Positions 34,420-45,680 of a stretch of DNA of 64,000 bases are shown piece after piece. The stretch is from assembly GCA_016618085.1 (NCBI GenBank), contig JABLTG010000002.1, positions 186,001 through 250,000 on the forward strand. Reading direction: 5' to 3'. Made by a program: the position numbers and the translations under genes. The notes under the pieces are model-generated. The model had not been told where the DNA came from. It searched no databases and saw only the letters and a program-made list of their open reading frames with translations. The stretch is from Neovahlkampfia damariscottae. Its lineage: Eukaryota > Heterolobosea > Selenaionea > Neovahlkampfiida > Neovahlkampfiidae. The stretch's first letter is position 1; each line of letters starts with the position of its first letter.

Positions 34420-34974
34420 TTAAACAAATTTCATGAATCTTTTAAAATCTTCGAAATGAATTTTTCCATCTGAATTAGAGTCTGCAATTTTCATCATATT
34501 TTTAAGCTTTTAAAAATATTTAATCTTTCACATATCAAATCTTACTTGAGTTTCAGTCAATTCTTCACCAATTGCAGCCATAACCTCTTTTAAATTTTTT
34601 TCAGTAATGTAACCATTTTTTTCTTGATCAAATAAATCAAAACAAGCTTTTAAATCTAATTCTTCATCACCATATTTTTCTAATCTTCTAGCTAGAGCAC
34701 AATATGCATCAAATGTAATAACTCCATTCTTGTCAATATCAATTTCTGTTAAAAGATCTTTCATTTCATCATCTGTTGGTGAATATCCTAACCTTTCATA
34801 AACTTTTTTTAATTCATCAGTTGTAATTGTTTCTCCAGAAGTAAATAAAGAAAAACTATATTTGTATTCTTTTTTTTTTATTTCATTCATTCTTGGTGAT
34901 AAAGGATTTAAAGGTGTCAATGGTGTAAGTACAGGTTGAGTTAAATTGCTGAAATTAAACTTTTTTTTTTTCAT
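34420..34974 (-). CDS. EF-hand protein, calmodulin/centrin-like
   Basis: Two exons (34974-34546, 34506-34420) give 171 residues. After a Pro/Thr-rich N-terminal tail come four EF-hand positions. The first (FSLFTSGETITTDELKKVY) lacks calcium ligands. The second (DIDKNGVITFDAY), third (DQEKNGYITEKNL) and fourth (DSNSDGKIHFEDF) look able to bind Ca2+. Loop 3 has Glu and Lys at unusual positions and may bind weakly. It resembles calmodulin or troponin C in layout but is too divergent for a subtype name. The frame extends upstream without an ATG, so 34974 is taken as the start. ATTGGTT boxes are at 34995-35001 and 35022-35028. Confidence 0.85.
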
Positions 34975-35148
34975 TTTTTCAAATGGATTCAATGATTGGT
35001 TGATTATGACAAATCCGTCTGATTGGTTCGATTATATTGTCTGAAAATGAATTTTGGTTTTATTTTTTTTTTAGAGTTTTAAAAAATATTAAGATTTAAC
35101 CCATAAAAATTCTCCGAACCAATGAAGTTGAAACTTTTACTTTGTTTG

Positions 35149-35382
35149 ATGGGCAACTGTTGTAACAAATTACCAAAAGAAAAAGATGAAAATGTTGGTT
35201 TACTTGCAGTGAAAAGGAAGAGCTCAGGTGAACAATTTACAAAATCAAAACAAGTTTCTGTTCCAACACGAGTGTTGTCAACTGATGAATTTTCTCAACC
35301 ACGTTCTTTCAAAAGAAAAGAAAGAGAAGAAGCAAGGAAGGAGATGTTTGATAAAATTCATCAAGACCGTTCAATAATGTAA
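35149..35382 (+). CDS. Small protein with dual-acylation N-terminus (MGNCC)
   Basis: From the ATG at 35149 the product is 77 residues, beginning MGNCCNKLPKEKDENVG. Gly2 with Asn3 and Cys4/Cys5 is a strong signal for N-myristoylation plus palmitoylation, so the protein should sit on a membrane. The rest is basic and Ser-rich with a charged C-terminal helix (RSFKRKEREEARKEMFDKIH) and no recognised domain. An in-frame ATG at 35122 exists, but it overlaps a CCAAT box (CCAATG) and would bury the acylation signal, so I prefer the second. It may be an adaptor or a small regulator. Function is unknown. Confidence 0.65.
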   Translation: MGNCCNKLPKEKDENVGLLAVKRKSSGEQFTKSKQVSVPTRVLSTDEFSQPRSFKRKEREEARKEMFDKIHQDRSIM

Positions 35383-35425
35383 ATTTAAAAAACCGAAAAT
35401 TTTTGCGCAAAAATAAAATTGAATT

Positions 35426-38400
35426 TTATTTAAAATCTAAATAACATGCACCTAAACTTGTTTCATTTTCTGGTATTACCAAAATTCTATTATTTTCAAA
35501 TATAAAATCAATTTCATCATTTGAAACTCCATTCAAATTTATTTTTGGAATTGCAATAAAACCAGCAACAATTGGAGCAATTAATACTTTCAATTCAATC
35601 TTCTTTTCATTGTTTTTAAAATTAAGTTTTTTCTTTTTTGTTCCATTAATCATCCAATTTTCATTTGAATCAATTTCGCAAATTACATAATTATCCTTTT
35701 CATTCATTGATTGAAATGAAATATCCATCATTTGAAATTTTCCAACTTGAAATTCATTTGATAGTTTAATATCAATTTGATATTTAATATTTCTATTCTT
35801 TAGTTCAGTGTCAATTTTATAAAATAATTTTTGAGTTTCTACTGAAAGTTTTAAAAGTAAATCACATTGATTCGAGTATTCTGAGACTTTGAAATTCAAA
35901 TAAACAATTTCATCAGGTAATAGATTCTTATTTTTAAATTTAATTGATTTTGATGCACTTACAAATATTTGATTTTTTTTTTCAATTTCTTTTTGATTTT
36001 GATGTAATTTAGCATTTTGAATCTTTAATGGGACATTTAAATTACTTTTTAATTTGTATTGAATAAAATTTGAATTCTTAAAATTTTTTGTGAATGTTGT
36101 AAAAGTCAATGGAATATAAAAATTAAATTCAAATGTTTGCTCAATTTGAGGTTTATTTTTTCCATAAGAAATTAATGTAAAATCAATATTGTGTTTACAA
36201 TTAATCATTGAATTCGCTCTAACTTTGATATTCAATTTAAAGGATGTGTTTTCAATTTCATTTTGAATTTCAGGTTCTTTTTCATAAATTATTAAACCAG
36301 TTTTTGATTTTAACATTAATTTTGGATGAAAAAGGATTCCTTTTATTGTAAATTCAACTGGAATTATTTGATCTTTTGATACTATCAAACAATATGGTGA
36401 AGGATTGATTTTGATAATTGGAAAAGCAGGAAAAATTTTGATTTCACATTTCTTCTTTAAAATAAAATGAATTTTTCCAATTTTAAATTCAATATGTTTT
36501 AATTGAAATAAACCTATTCTATCTAATTTCTTTTGAAAAATTTCTTTTTTAAAAGGTTCTATTTTTAGTTTTTCTTTTTTAAGAATAATTTCGTTTTTTT
36601 CATTGGCAAAATAAAGAGTAACTTCATCAAATTCAATTTCATAATTTGTAATAATATCAACATTTAAATGAAATAAATCACCTAATTTCTTTTCAAATGA
36701 ATTTTCTTTCATTTTGAGATCAATTAACTTCTCAGAAATTTCAATTGAAACATTATCAATTTCATCATTTTCATTGATCAGTTTGACTGAATCAAAGAAA
36801 TTTTTGAGATCAATAGTTGTAGATTTTGAGTATGTCATTAATTGAATATAAGATTTTAAATAATCTTTTGTTAAACCTAATTTCCATTGTGAAAAAGATA
36901 ATTTCAATAAAATATCACAAGCCAATTCATACCATTCATTTTCAATATATTTTTCAACACTTTGATTTAATGTCATTATTACTTCTTCATATTTTTCTTC
37001 TTTTCTTTTCAAATTTTTAAAAAACGAATAAACTTACAATCTAATGGTTGATATTTCTGAATTCATTCTTGAAAGAAATCTTGGTCTTTTTCCAGATGAA
37101 TAACAAGCAGATGCTTGATTTGATATTTCAAGTATAAAATTTTCAAATTCTTTTTCAGATTGAATGACTTCAAGTACAATTTTTGTTTGTTTTGTTTCAT
37201 TTTTCATTTCAATATCTTTGGTGAAATATTTTTTACTTTGTGATAATGAATAACGTTGTATTACATATAAATCACCTAATATTCTGAATAACCTATCCAC
37301 TGCTAAAACTTCCATTGCTAATTTTCCACATTCATTTACGATTACTGTAGCTGTACAATATTGCCAACAATGAATGAAAAATTTATCATCAACATTTTGA
37401 TGTAATTTAGAAAGCATATGAGAAATGAATTCAATTGCTAATTCAGCTGCTTCTTCTGGAATTTTTTGTTTTAACATTAACTTTTTTGTAAAAATATAAT
37501 AATAAAATGATTACTGTTGCTTGTCTGGCAAAGAAATAACATTCAAAATCAAATTCTGTTATTGTCAAATCAAATTGTGCTTGTCTATAATTCTTAAATT
37601 CAGTATCTAGTGCATTTGAAATTTGTAAATCATTTAAATTGATATATTTTGGTATATTCACTAAAATATTGGTAAGTATAGAGTCAGAGATATTTTACTT
37701 GAATTATTTGTTTTGTATAACTTCAATTCATTATAAATATTTAAAGCAGCTCTAGTTAATCCAAATTGATCATAAGTTACGCTCAAACCTTCTTTAAGCA
37801 TATAATAATGTAAGAATTGCCACCCTGGAAGATGTTTCATTTCTTCAAATTTTTGTATTTCTTCTTCATGTCTTTTTCTTCTTTTAATAAATTCAACCAT
37901 AATCTCTTCTGTAATAACTCCGATAATTTCCGAAAAATCTTCAATTTTTGGTTCATCAGGAACACGAAAAAAACTAGAAAAATGATGATTTAAAAAATTG
38001 TTAAATTATCAAACTTTTCGTCTTTTGGAAAATCATTTCTTATACTGTCATATACTTTATCTTTGGTTATATATCCATTTAAAGTCCATTTTCTGATACC
38101 TGGTGTTGAAGGAACAAAAATTATACAATACTGATATTTCTTTTCTTTCATATCTTCAATCCAACTCTCTTTTTGAATATTAATTTAAAAATAAAAAATA
38201 GAACCAATTTTTTGTTTTAATTTTTCATCATAATTTTTTGTATGTATAAAAAATAAGTGATAATAAGGATTTTGACACCAAACCGACCTATTTTCAAATT
38301 TAATTTTTTTTTGAAATAAAAAAACCAGTGTCTTGAAAGAGTAACATCTTTTGAATCGTTTTCAATAAAACAAACTTGAACTTTTGGAATTAAAAAAAAA

Positions 38401-38627
38401 TAAATGTCATTTGTAATCTTTGAATCTTTAAATTTAAAGTTCTTTAAGTCAATTGGAAAATATTGTTGGAAGTATTCTTTCAGTTTGTTCCACTGAGGAT
38501 AATTTTCTACTGTTGTTGAATTATTTTCATCTTCACTTGTATGTTCCCATACTATTCATGTTTAAAATAGAAATTTAAAATTACCCACCACTTGAGGTGC
38601 AGAAGGAAAACGTGTGTGAATATTCAT
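35426..38627 (-). CDS. TRAPPC10: TRAPPII complex subunit TRAPPC10 / Trs130
   Basis: Eight exons (38627-38585, 38551-38326, 38287-38205, 38168-38015, 37973-37699, 37660-37515, 37480-37038, 37004-35426) give 982 residues. The characteristic TRAPPC10 block is LPGWQFLHYYMLKEGLSV followed by LTRAALNIYNEL. It is followed by DFECYFFARQATLMLKQKIP and AAELAIEFISHM, as in the vertebrate protein. The C-terminal half is beta-rich (SPYCLIVSKDQIIPVEFT, LLPDEIVYLNFKVSE), matching the Trs130 C-terminal immunoglobulin-like region. TRAPPC10 and TRAPPC9 convert the TRAPP core to TRAPPII, an exchange factor for late-Golgi Rabs. The second TRAPPII-specific gene lies at 13.7-16.9 kb. The promoter box ATTGGTG is at 38638-38644, 10 bp from the start codon. 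Confidence 0.85.
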
Positions 38628-38710
38628 CAAGATTGTGATTGGTGGAAAATCCGAGAAAATTCCAAGTAAATTTTGCATCGAGAGAAAAAATTTTTATTCC
38701 CAAGATAAAC

Positions 38711-39527
38711 TTATTTTCCAATTGCTTTTCCAGCTAAAACTTCTTCATTTTCTTTGATGACATCTTCAAATTTCAATGATTTATTCATTGTTGATTTCAA
38801 AACACCAGAATCTGCCAAATCAGCAAGTTTATCTAAAATTTCTTTTTGAGATTCCAATTCATAACCAAATATTGATTTTGAAAACATCAGTTCCATTGAA
38901 ACTGTGAGTCTCTTGACAAAATAATCACCTTCTAATTTGATATCCCCATCTTTAGAAGGAACAATTGAAACAAATGATCCTCTTGGTTTCAAAAGTTTTC
39001 CAACAACATCAATCCAACTGATTTTTCAAGTTGAATCACCAATGAACCTACACCACCAGCACCATTGATGACTAGAATAGATTTAAGTTTGTTTTCTTTT
39101 TCTTTTTGTGAGATTCTAAATTTTCAAACATTCTTTCATAAGCTGTCAAACCAACAAGAGGAAGTGTTGCAATTTCAGCATCATTCCAAGTTTCAGGGAC
39201 TTTTCCAACAATTCTTTCATCAACTGCTGAATATTTTGCATAAGTTCCTTGTCTACTTATTGAGTCGGCATACTTAACCTTATCTCCAACTTTGTAGATG
39301 GATGTTTCTTTTCCAACTGCAGCAACTTTTCCAACACCATCAAAACCAACAATTAAAGGGTTTTTGAAGTCTTCATGACTGGTTAATTGTTTAGAGTCAA
39401 CTGAATTAACACTGGCAGCAATATTCTTGACTAGAATGTCTTTTGGTTGAAGTGATGGCAATGGGACTGAAATCTTTTCAAGTACCTGAGCAGGATTTCC
39501 TTTACTTCTTTCTTTTTCGGAGTTCAA
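38711..39527 (-). pseudogene. Decayed zinc-free medium-chain reductase (quinone oxidoreductase-like)
   Basis: The remains read as an NADPH:quinone-oxidoreductase-type MDR protein. The GroES-like half is intact in one frame (AASVNSVDSKQL, VGFDGVGKVAAVG, GTYAKYSAVDERI, LPLVGLTAYERMFENL). The frame then shifts before the nucleotide-binding motif VINGAGGVGSLVIQL. About 70-80 residues of the Rossmann fold are missing, and the sequence resumes in a third frame (SWIDVVGKLLKPRGSFVSIV). No GT-AG intron explains either break. No ATG or CCAAT box precedes the 5' end, which starts in mid-domain. It is a dead copy of a host gene; a functional relative may exist elsewhere. A normal C-terminal stop remains at 38711. 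Confidence 0.78.
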
Positions 39528-39565
39528 GTTGTTTTATTGGGATCTTAATCAAATAAAAAAACAGT

Positions 39566-41056
39566 TTATTTCAAAGGAGTGAATTGAATCCCCATTTTCT
39601 TTGGTCCACTTAAGAAAAATTTCGAAGGATCTTTTTCAATTTTAGCATTTGGATCAGGAAGAGTAACTTTATATTTCTTCAAAATTTCTGACAAGAAAAT
39701 CTTTTGTTCAATAATTGAAAAGTTGTTTCCAATACAAACACGAGCACCAGCTGAAAATGGAAGCCAAGCACTACTTGGAATTTTTCTCTTTTCTTGTTCT
39801 TCAGGACTCCAACGATTTGGTCTGAAATTTTCAGGATCTCCATAGATTGTCTTGTTGTTATGAATTGCAGTAATATTAATACCAACAGCAGAACCTTTTG
39901 GGATAAAAAATCCATCTAAAATGATATCTTTTGTTGTTATTCTTTCTGGAATTTGTTCAACAGGATTAAACATTCTCATTCCTTCTTTGATAATATATAA
40001 TAAATAATCCAAATCTTTAGTGTTTTTATAACATGGTTTTTCATTTTTCATTACGTTCATAACAGTCTCTCTTGCTTTGTCTTGAACATCTTGATTTTTT
40101 CCTAACAATAATAAAATGTATGAAAGTGCATTTGCAGTAGTTTCATGACCAGCAAGGAAGAAGATGATGATATTATCCCTAAGTTCTTTAAGTGACATTT
40201 GATTATCACTGTCTGGATTTAAATGTGCATCAACCATGAAATCAAGCATTGAATCCATTGAACCTTTTTTTTTCATTCTTTTAATGGATTTGTCAACTAA
40301 TGATGAAACAAGGTCATCCATTTTCTTTATTGATTCTTTCATTTTGATATTGTAAGCAATAGGAATATCACTAAATAAAAGGTTGAAAAATAAATATTTC
40401 ATTGAAAAAATGTTATCAACAATGAAATTGTAAGATTCTAATTCCTTTTGAGATGATGAATCAATGGATTCAAAATCATGATCGAAAATTGCTTTTCCAA
40501 GGATATCTAAAGTCATTTTTTGCATATAGTCGGAAATGTTTTCAACAATTCCATCTTTTGATTGTGTTATCATTTTTTCAATAACCTTATGAGCTTTATC
40601 GCTGAAGGTATCAGAATACAATTCTAAATCATAAAATGCAGGATTCATAGCTTGTCTTTGACGTTTCCAATCATCACCATTTTTACCTACAACATGATCA
40701 GAACCTAAGAATGTTTTTGAGTGACCAGTGATTCTTTGAGTTTGCTTTTGAAATGTTTTGTTGTCTCCAAGAATTTGTTTTGCAGATTCAGCTGTAGTCG
40801 TAATAAAAGAAAGTCTATTCAAAAGTGCAACGCAGTACATTTTTTGTGGAAAAGCATTTTCTTTGGTGAACTCATCAAGTGCTGCTCTTGAATGAAAAAC
40901 AGCCAAATAGAAAAAGTAAAAAAAATTGAAGACTTTTGGTCTTTTTCCTGTTTCTACATTGTATGATGATCTTATCAAGTAATAAGGCTTGAGGAAGAAG
41001 GAAGCAAGGTATAATAAGATGACAACAATGACCAGGAGAAATATTGTGAGCAACAT
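39566..41056 (-). CDS. Cytochrome P450
   Basis: One exon encodes 496 residues from the ATG at 41056, chosen because it lies 37 bp after a CCAAT box (41094-41100) and starts the membrane anchor MLLTIFLLVIVVILLYL. The upstream open frame has no suitable start. All P450 hallmarks are present: I-helix AGHETTANALS, K-helix EGMRM (ExxR), PERW-like region ENFRPNRW, and the heme loop FSAGARVCIG with the thiolate Cys. WKRQRQAMNPAF fits the C-helix. It should be an ER-bound monooxygenase; the substrate is unknown. It is intact, whereas the neighbouring P450 copy at 41356-42890 is decayed, and the two are divergent from one another in sequence. Confidence 0.92.
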   Translation of the reverse strand: MLLTIFLLVIVVILLYLASFFLKPYYLIRSSYNVETGKRPKVFNFFYFFYLAVFHSRAALDEFTKENAFPQKMYCVALLNRLSFITTTAESAKQILGDNKTFQKQTQRITGHSKTFLGSDHVVGKNGDDWKRQRQAMNPAFYDLELYSDTFSDKAHKVIEKMITQSKDGIVENISDYMQKMTLDILGKAIFDHDFESIDSSSQKELESYNFIVDNIFSMKYLFFNLLFSDIPIAYNIKMKESIKKMDDLVSSLVDKSIKRMKKKGSMDSMLDFMVDAHLNPDSDNQMSLKELRDNIIIFFLAGHETTANALSYILLLLGKNQDVQDKARETVMNVMKNEKPCYKNTKDLDYLLYIIKEGMRMFNPVEQIPERITTKDIILDGFFIPKGSAVGINITAIHNNKTIYGDPENFRPNRWSPEEQEKRKIPSSAWLPFSAGARVCIGNNFSIIEQKIFLSEILKKYKVTLPDPNAKIEKDPSKFFLSGPKKMGIQFTPLK

Positions 41057-41355
41057 CTGTTGTTTTGATTGAATTAGTTCAGGAGAATAGATGATTGGTT
41101 GATAATTATAGAATTCGGAAAAATTCTGTAAATACCCGAATCGTTTTTGGATAAACAAAACAAAAATCCATCCAAATAAATGGTTGATATTTTAATTAGT
41201 TTCATATTGTTAACCACGATTGATTCAATCAAAATTTGTTCATCACCTTTATTTAAAATTCTTGGTTTTTCTTCGCTCAACCAATCATTTTTTTGCAGCC
41301 CCATTAACGAATAATCTTCACTAACAAAATGAAATACTATAATAATATCCAACAT

Positions 41356-42890
41356 TTATTGTATTATCTCGAATTTCAATTTCAACGATTTTGGTTTTAA
41401 TATGCTTCCAAATTCAAGTTCCATATCATTTGCAGTGAAACCATGAGCAAATTCAATTTTACATGATTTCAAAATTAATGCCATAATTAAAGGGGCTTCA
41501 TATTTTGCAAAAACTGTTCCAACACAATCTCGAGGACCAACACTAAATGGAAGAAATTTGTACCTAAAATTATCAATTTTCTTTACCTTTCATCATTCTA
41601 TCGATCTGGATCAAACTCATTAGGATTTTCCCAAATTTTTGGATCACGATGCAATCCCCAAATATTGATCAAAATCATTGTACCTTTTGGAATGAAATAA
41701 TCACCAAGGAAAGTGTCTTCTTCTGTTTCTTTATTTACCATCATAACAGGTGGTATTAACCTCAAACTTTCGTTGATTACTTGATCTAAATATTTCATTT
41801 TTCCAATAATTTCATAATTAATGACTCCATCATATTAAAGTAAAATTTGATTGATTTCTTTTCTCAATATTTCTTGAATTTCTGGATGTTTGCACAAGAA
41901 ATAAAATGTATTTGAGATCAAAGATGAAGTTGTCTATGAGATGTCAGTGAATTATAATCTTTTTTACATCATGTCCAGCAAATAGAAAAGTAACAGATTC
42001 ATCAATTAACAAATCATCTGAAATTGATTCTTCTTTCATTAGCAATGATAATAAAAATTTTTCTAGTTAATTTCATTTTTTGAAATTCTTCTTTGTTCAA
42101 TTAGTGATTTGTTTTCAATCTTTGGATGTTCTTCAAAAAATTTGACTTGAAGGAAGAGGAAAGTAGTTGACAACAAACTTTGGTAACACCAAACCAATTG
42201 AACAATAAGAAAACATGGACCCAATTATATCATTCCATAAATTCGATGATTTTTCTTGATTTGAGTTATCACCAAATGCTCTTTGAAAATTATTAGAAAG
42301 TTTGTTTTTCAAACGATGCTGATATAATCTCTAAAGTCAATTTAGATATTTCAATAAAGCTATCCATTTTTCAGTTTTCTTATGTTTCTTCCATTTTTCC
42401 ATTGCACTTATTGTATGATCAGTCATAATGGAGGTTAATTTTGAAACATTTTGTGGTGTGAACAGAGGGACTATTAAATTTCTTTCACGTTTCCATGTTT
42501 CTCCATCTGATACTATTAAACCGTTCCCGAGTAGTGTTTTCAGTATATCATATGTTTGTCTTGATTTTGGTAATCTTTTGGTGATATATATTTCTTTGAT
42601 CAAGTTTGGGTTGTTCACAAAAAGAGCAGGTTGTGTTAATAGATTCAAAATTACAACATCATCATTTTCGTAAGATATTTTTGAAAATTTGTTGAAAATT
42701 CTTTCAGATATTTGGAAAATATCAATAATTTGTCCTAAACCAAAGTTGAGTGGCACAGAAAAAAGTTTTTTGTTATTTTTGAGTTTTTATGAATTTTTTC
42801 AATGAATTTTCGTCTTTTTTGAAATGATTTAAGTATTAAAAGTACTATTAAAATAAATATTCCACTCAGAATTATTCCGAGAAACGTCAT
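41356..42890 (-). pseudogene. Decayed cytochrome P450
   Basis: A second P450 relic runs from a start-like ATG with a membrane anchor at 42890 to a natural-looking stop at 41356-41358. Recognisable pieces are LFVNNPNLIKEIYITKRLP, the C-helix GETWKRERNLIVPLF, LFAGHD at the I-helix (followed by a likely 34-bp intron), ESLRL (ExxR), FIPKGTMILINIWGLHRDP and the heme loop FSVGPRDCVG. The frame is broken by shifts near 42770, near 42370 and in the 42070-42160 region, and by in-frame stops near 41835 and 41603. These are too many for splicing to explain. The heme-binding loop is still readable, so the decay is recent. Confidence 0.8.
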
Positions 42891-42975
42891 GTTGGGTAAA
42901 ACAAAAAACAACCAATGAAAAGTGCTTTTGGAAGATGAATTTTTGAATTTTTATTGGAAAAGAAACAAATTTTTT

Positions 42976-45493
42976 TCAAATTTTCAAGGCTTTTTTCATT
43001 TCCAATTCTAATTCATTTTTTGTTTTATACTCTGGAATATCAATTCTATTCAAACTTGAAATAGGTTTAAAAAGAATAATGAAATTACTCCCTGTGTGCA
43101 ATAATTCCAACTTCTTCAGAAAAAAGTTTACATATCTTAAAACGAGGTTCAATAGTTCTAAACCCTTTTGATGATAAAGATGAAGTTCCAGTAACTACAA
43201 ACGTTAAAATGTTAAACATGAAATTTACCAAATTGAAGTAATTTTGCGACACTTAATGCTCCATAATCTTCAACAATCTCCCAAAACCAAATAATAATCT
43301 GTGAATTTTTTGAATATCCATTATGATATTTCGTATTTTCTTGCCAATCTTTTATTGGATTTTCAATTTTATCCAATCCAGATCCACAAAGTAATATCTC
43401 AATTTCAAATTCATCAAAAATCAAGAAATGTTTCATTGGGATAATTTCAAATAAACCATCTAATAAACTATCAATATTTTGTTTAATATTCAAATAAATC
43501 TTTTTCAATGTTATGTTTCTAATGTTGTTAAAATAATAAATTTTTAAACTTGACATATTCAACTTTGTTTGAATTGGTGACATGTATTTTTTTTTCATCT
43601 TCTTCAAATTTCAAATCTAAAAGGTTCACATTATCATTTTTCAAAATTTGTTCAGTTTTCCAAAAAGAAACTCTGTCTAAGGTCTCTAAATCTTCATAAT
43701 AAATTGAAGAACATGTAATCGCTTTGAAAATGGTTCCAGAAAAGTGTGGTTTTTTCAATGGTACTTTTCTTTGAAAAATACAATGACCAAGTAATCGACC
43801 AGCTGCTTTGAATAATGAATAATCTAAAAATTGAGGGTTTGGATGTCTTGTGTAATCTGAAGTTTTTATGAATGCAATTTTACTTATATCTTTCCAAATT
43901 GATAAATAAAAATCATCAGAACAAATCTTTTTTGAATCAATTTTAACTTCAAATTTCTTTTTCAAATCATCTGGATATTGTTTCAGTAGAAATGAATAAC
44001 AATCATTCAATTCATTTACATCAATAGAAATAGATTCATTATCAACTTTTTGTAAGTTTTGGTAAAATATTTTAACTTTTTCATTAAATTTCTTTGATTT
44101 TTGTTTTTCAGAATATAAATTAAAATCATCTTTTGATGCTTCTCTGATAAGGAATGAAAAATCTTTCATTGGATCTCTCCAAGTGAATGCCATTGGATCC
44201 AATGAATCTTTCATTAAAATGCATCTAACTGTATCAATTTTCTCTTTGACAGACATTCCTTCTTTAAAATCTTCTTTGTTCACACATTCATCAATAGTTT
44301 TAGAAACAATATCATTTGAAAACATGAGAGTATGTACACAATAATCAAAAACATCCGAATGAGTAACATGATTAGGTGTCTAAAAATACATTAATGATCA
44401 AAACTTGATTTTACATTCAATGGTCTTTCAACTTTCATTCCTTCTTGTATTTTTTCCAAATCCAATTGGATAAATGATACTGTTTGATTTTTTGCAAAAT
44501 AAACAACTCCTGTTTGTGGGTCATATTTAATTTTTTTGATGAACATTCCACCTTCAATTTTTTCATTATATAATAAATCTCTTGGTTCAACATTCCACAA
44601 TTCCATTTCTGCTTTAACACGATTCCAACCTAATAATAAGTTATTTTCTGTTATTGTGAAATCACAAAGTGATAAAAAAGGTGATGAACAATTCCAATCA
44701 TTTTTTGAATCAGAAACAGATATGCTTGTATGATGTTGAATAAAAAATGTATCATTAATTGATGCTAGTTTGAAAATAGGTTGACTGAATGTTTTCATTT
44801 CAATTAAAGAACCATCAGATGTATCCCATGCCTTCACGTAGCCTTTGAAAAAAAAACATGAATAAATGAAACATTCAAACCATCAGAAGAACCCGTGTAA
44901 ACACAAGAATCAGTATTATATATGTAATTTATCGTTTTTGTATGTTGTTTTCTTGTTGAAAAATTTGTTATAAATTTTTTAGTTTCCCAATCAATAGCGA
45001 GTAATTTACCTTCGGAAGTACCAAATAAAAGTAACTGATCAACAACATTAAGTGATAGTGAAGTTATTTTTTCTGTTTTTGAATACTCAATAGTTTGTAA
45101 ACATTCTTCAGTTTGTACATCCCATATTTTGATCACTCCATCGTCACCACCTGAAACAACCGTTTTTTCTTTGATATTTTTGATACATCTGACTGAAGCT
45201 TGATGACCAACTAGTAGTTTTAAAATTTTTCCGTTATACTTGTCCCATACACATATGTTCTTGTCCATGGAACTTGTAAATAAATATTTGTCTGTGACAA
45301 TGATATCAGTGATTAAATTTTTATGAGAAAAATTTGAATAATATTTTTTTTCATCCTTTGTTGTAATCTGCAGACTTGAATCTTCGATGTCATATTCTGA
45401 ATCAAAGAAAGATTTTTTCTTCTTTTGTTTTGTCATATTATTCCTTGATGATTTCTTCTCCTGTGTTGGTTTTGAACCAAAAATGTTTTTCAT
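42976..45493 (-). CDS. WD40-HECT protein lacking the catalytic cysteine
   Basis: Six exons (45493-44881, 44842-44415, 44379-43550, 43518-43229, 43194-43089, 43054-42976) give 781 residues in one continuous frame. Residues about 60-340 form WD40 repeats (GGDDGVIKIWDV, TGSSDGYVKAWDT). Residues about 420-781 are a HECT domain (LFKAAGRLLGHCIF, YYEDLETLDRVSFW, DGLFEIIPMKHFLIFDEFEI, LLQFVTGTSSL). At the active site HECT ligases have AHTCFNR; here it is AHRDLNR, so Asp756 replaces Cys. The chain ends about 25 residues later, roughly 10 short, without the C-terminal Phe tail. It is probably a pseudo-ligase or scaffold. An alternative splice that supplies Cys is not visible. The WD40-HECT pairing without RCC1 repeats is unusual. 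Confidence 0.82.
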
Positions 45494-45533
45494 CTTCAGT
45501 CCAATTCACCAAAATTCGTTGAGCTTTTAATAA

Positions 45534-45663
45534 ATTGGTTTGACCAATAGATATCTTCAGCCACATTTATTTTTAGAATTCCAATAAAAGATATTACCAG
45601 ATATTCTTTCAATTTTTAATACGAAAATATTCAAATTTTCCTCCATCACAAATATCATTGGTT
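45534..45663. promoter_or_regulatory. Divergent promoter between WD40-HECT and glycosyltransferase-like genes
   Basis: The 187-bp spacer carries ATTGGTT at 45534-45540, CCAAT at 45544-45548 and ATTGGTT at 45657-45663. The last lies 17 bp before the plus-strand ATG at 45681; the first two are 40-55 bp from the minus-strand ATG at 45493. Confidence 0.5.
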
Positions 45664-45680
45664 GAACAATTCTGAACAAA

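Noticed and set aside
38990-39130. Introns explaining the breaks in the quinone oxidoreductase relic.
   Set aside because: No GT donor lies between the GroES-like part and the frame change without deleting conserved residues, and most of the Rossmann fold is absent from the DNA.
41074-41304. Minus-strand open frame of about 76 codons between the two P450 loci.
   Set aside because: It overlaps the promoter box of the intact P450, has no recognisable domain, and its codon content looks like spacer. I left it out of the gene list.
41356-42890. Alternative genetic code (TAG or TAA as sense) to rescue the second P450.
   Set aside because: Both TAA and TAG interrupt it along with several frame shifts, while TAA ends most intact genes. 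Decay is the simpler reading.
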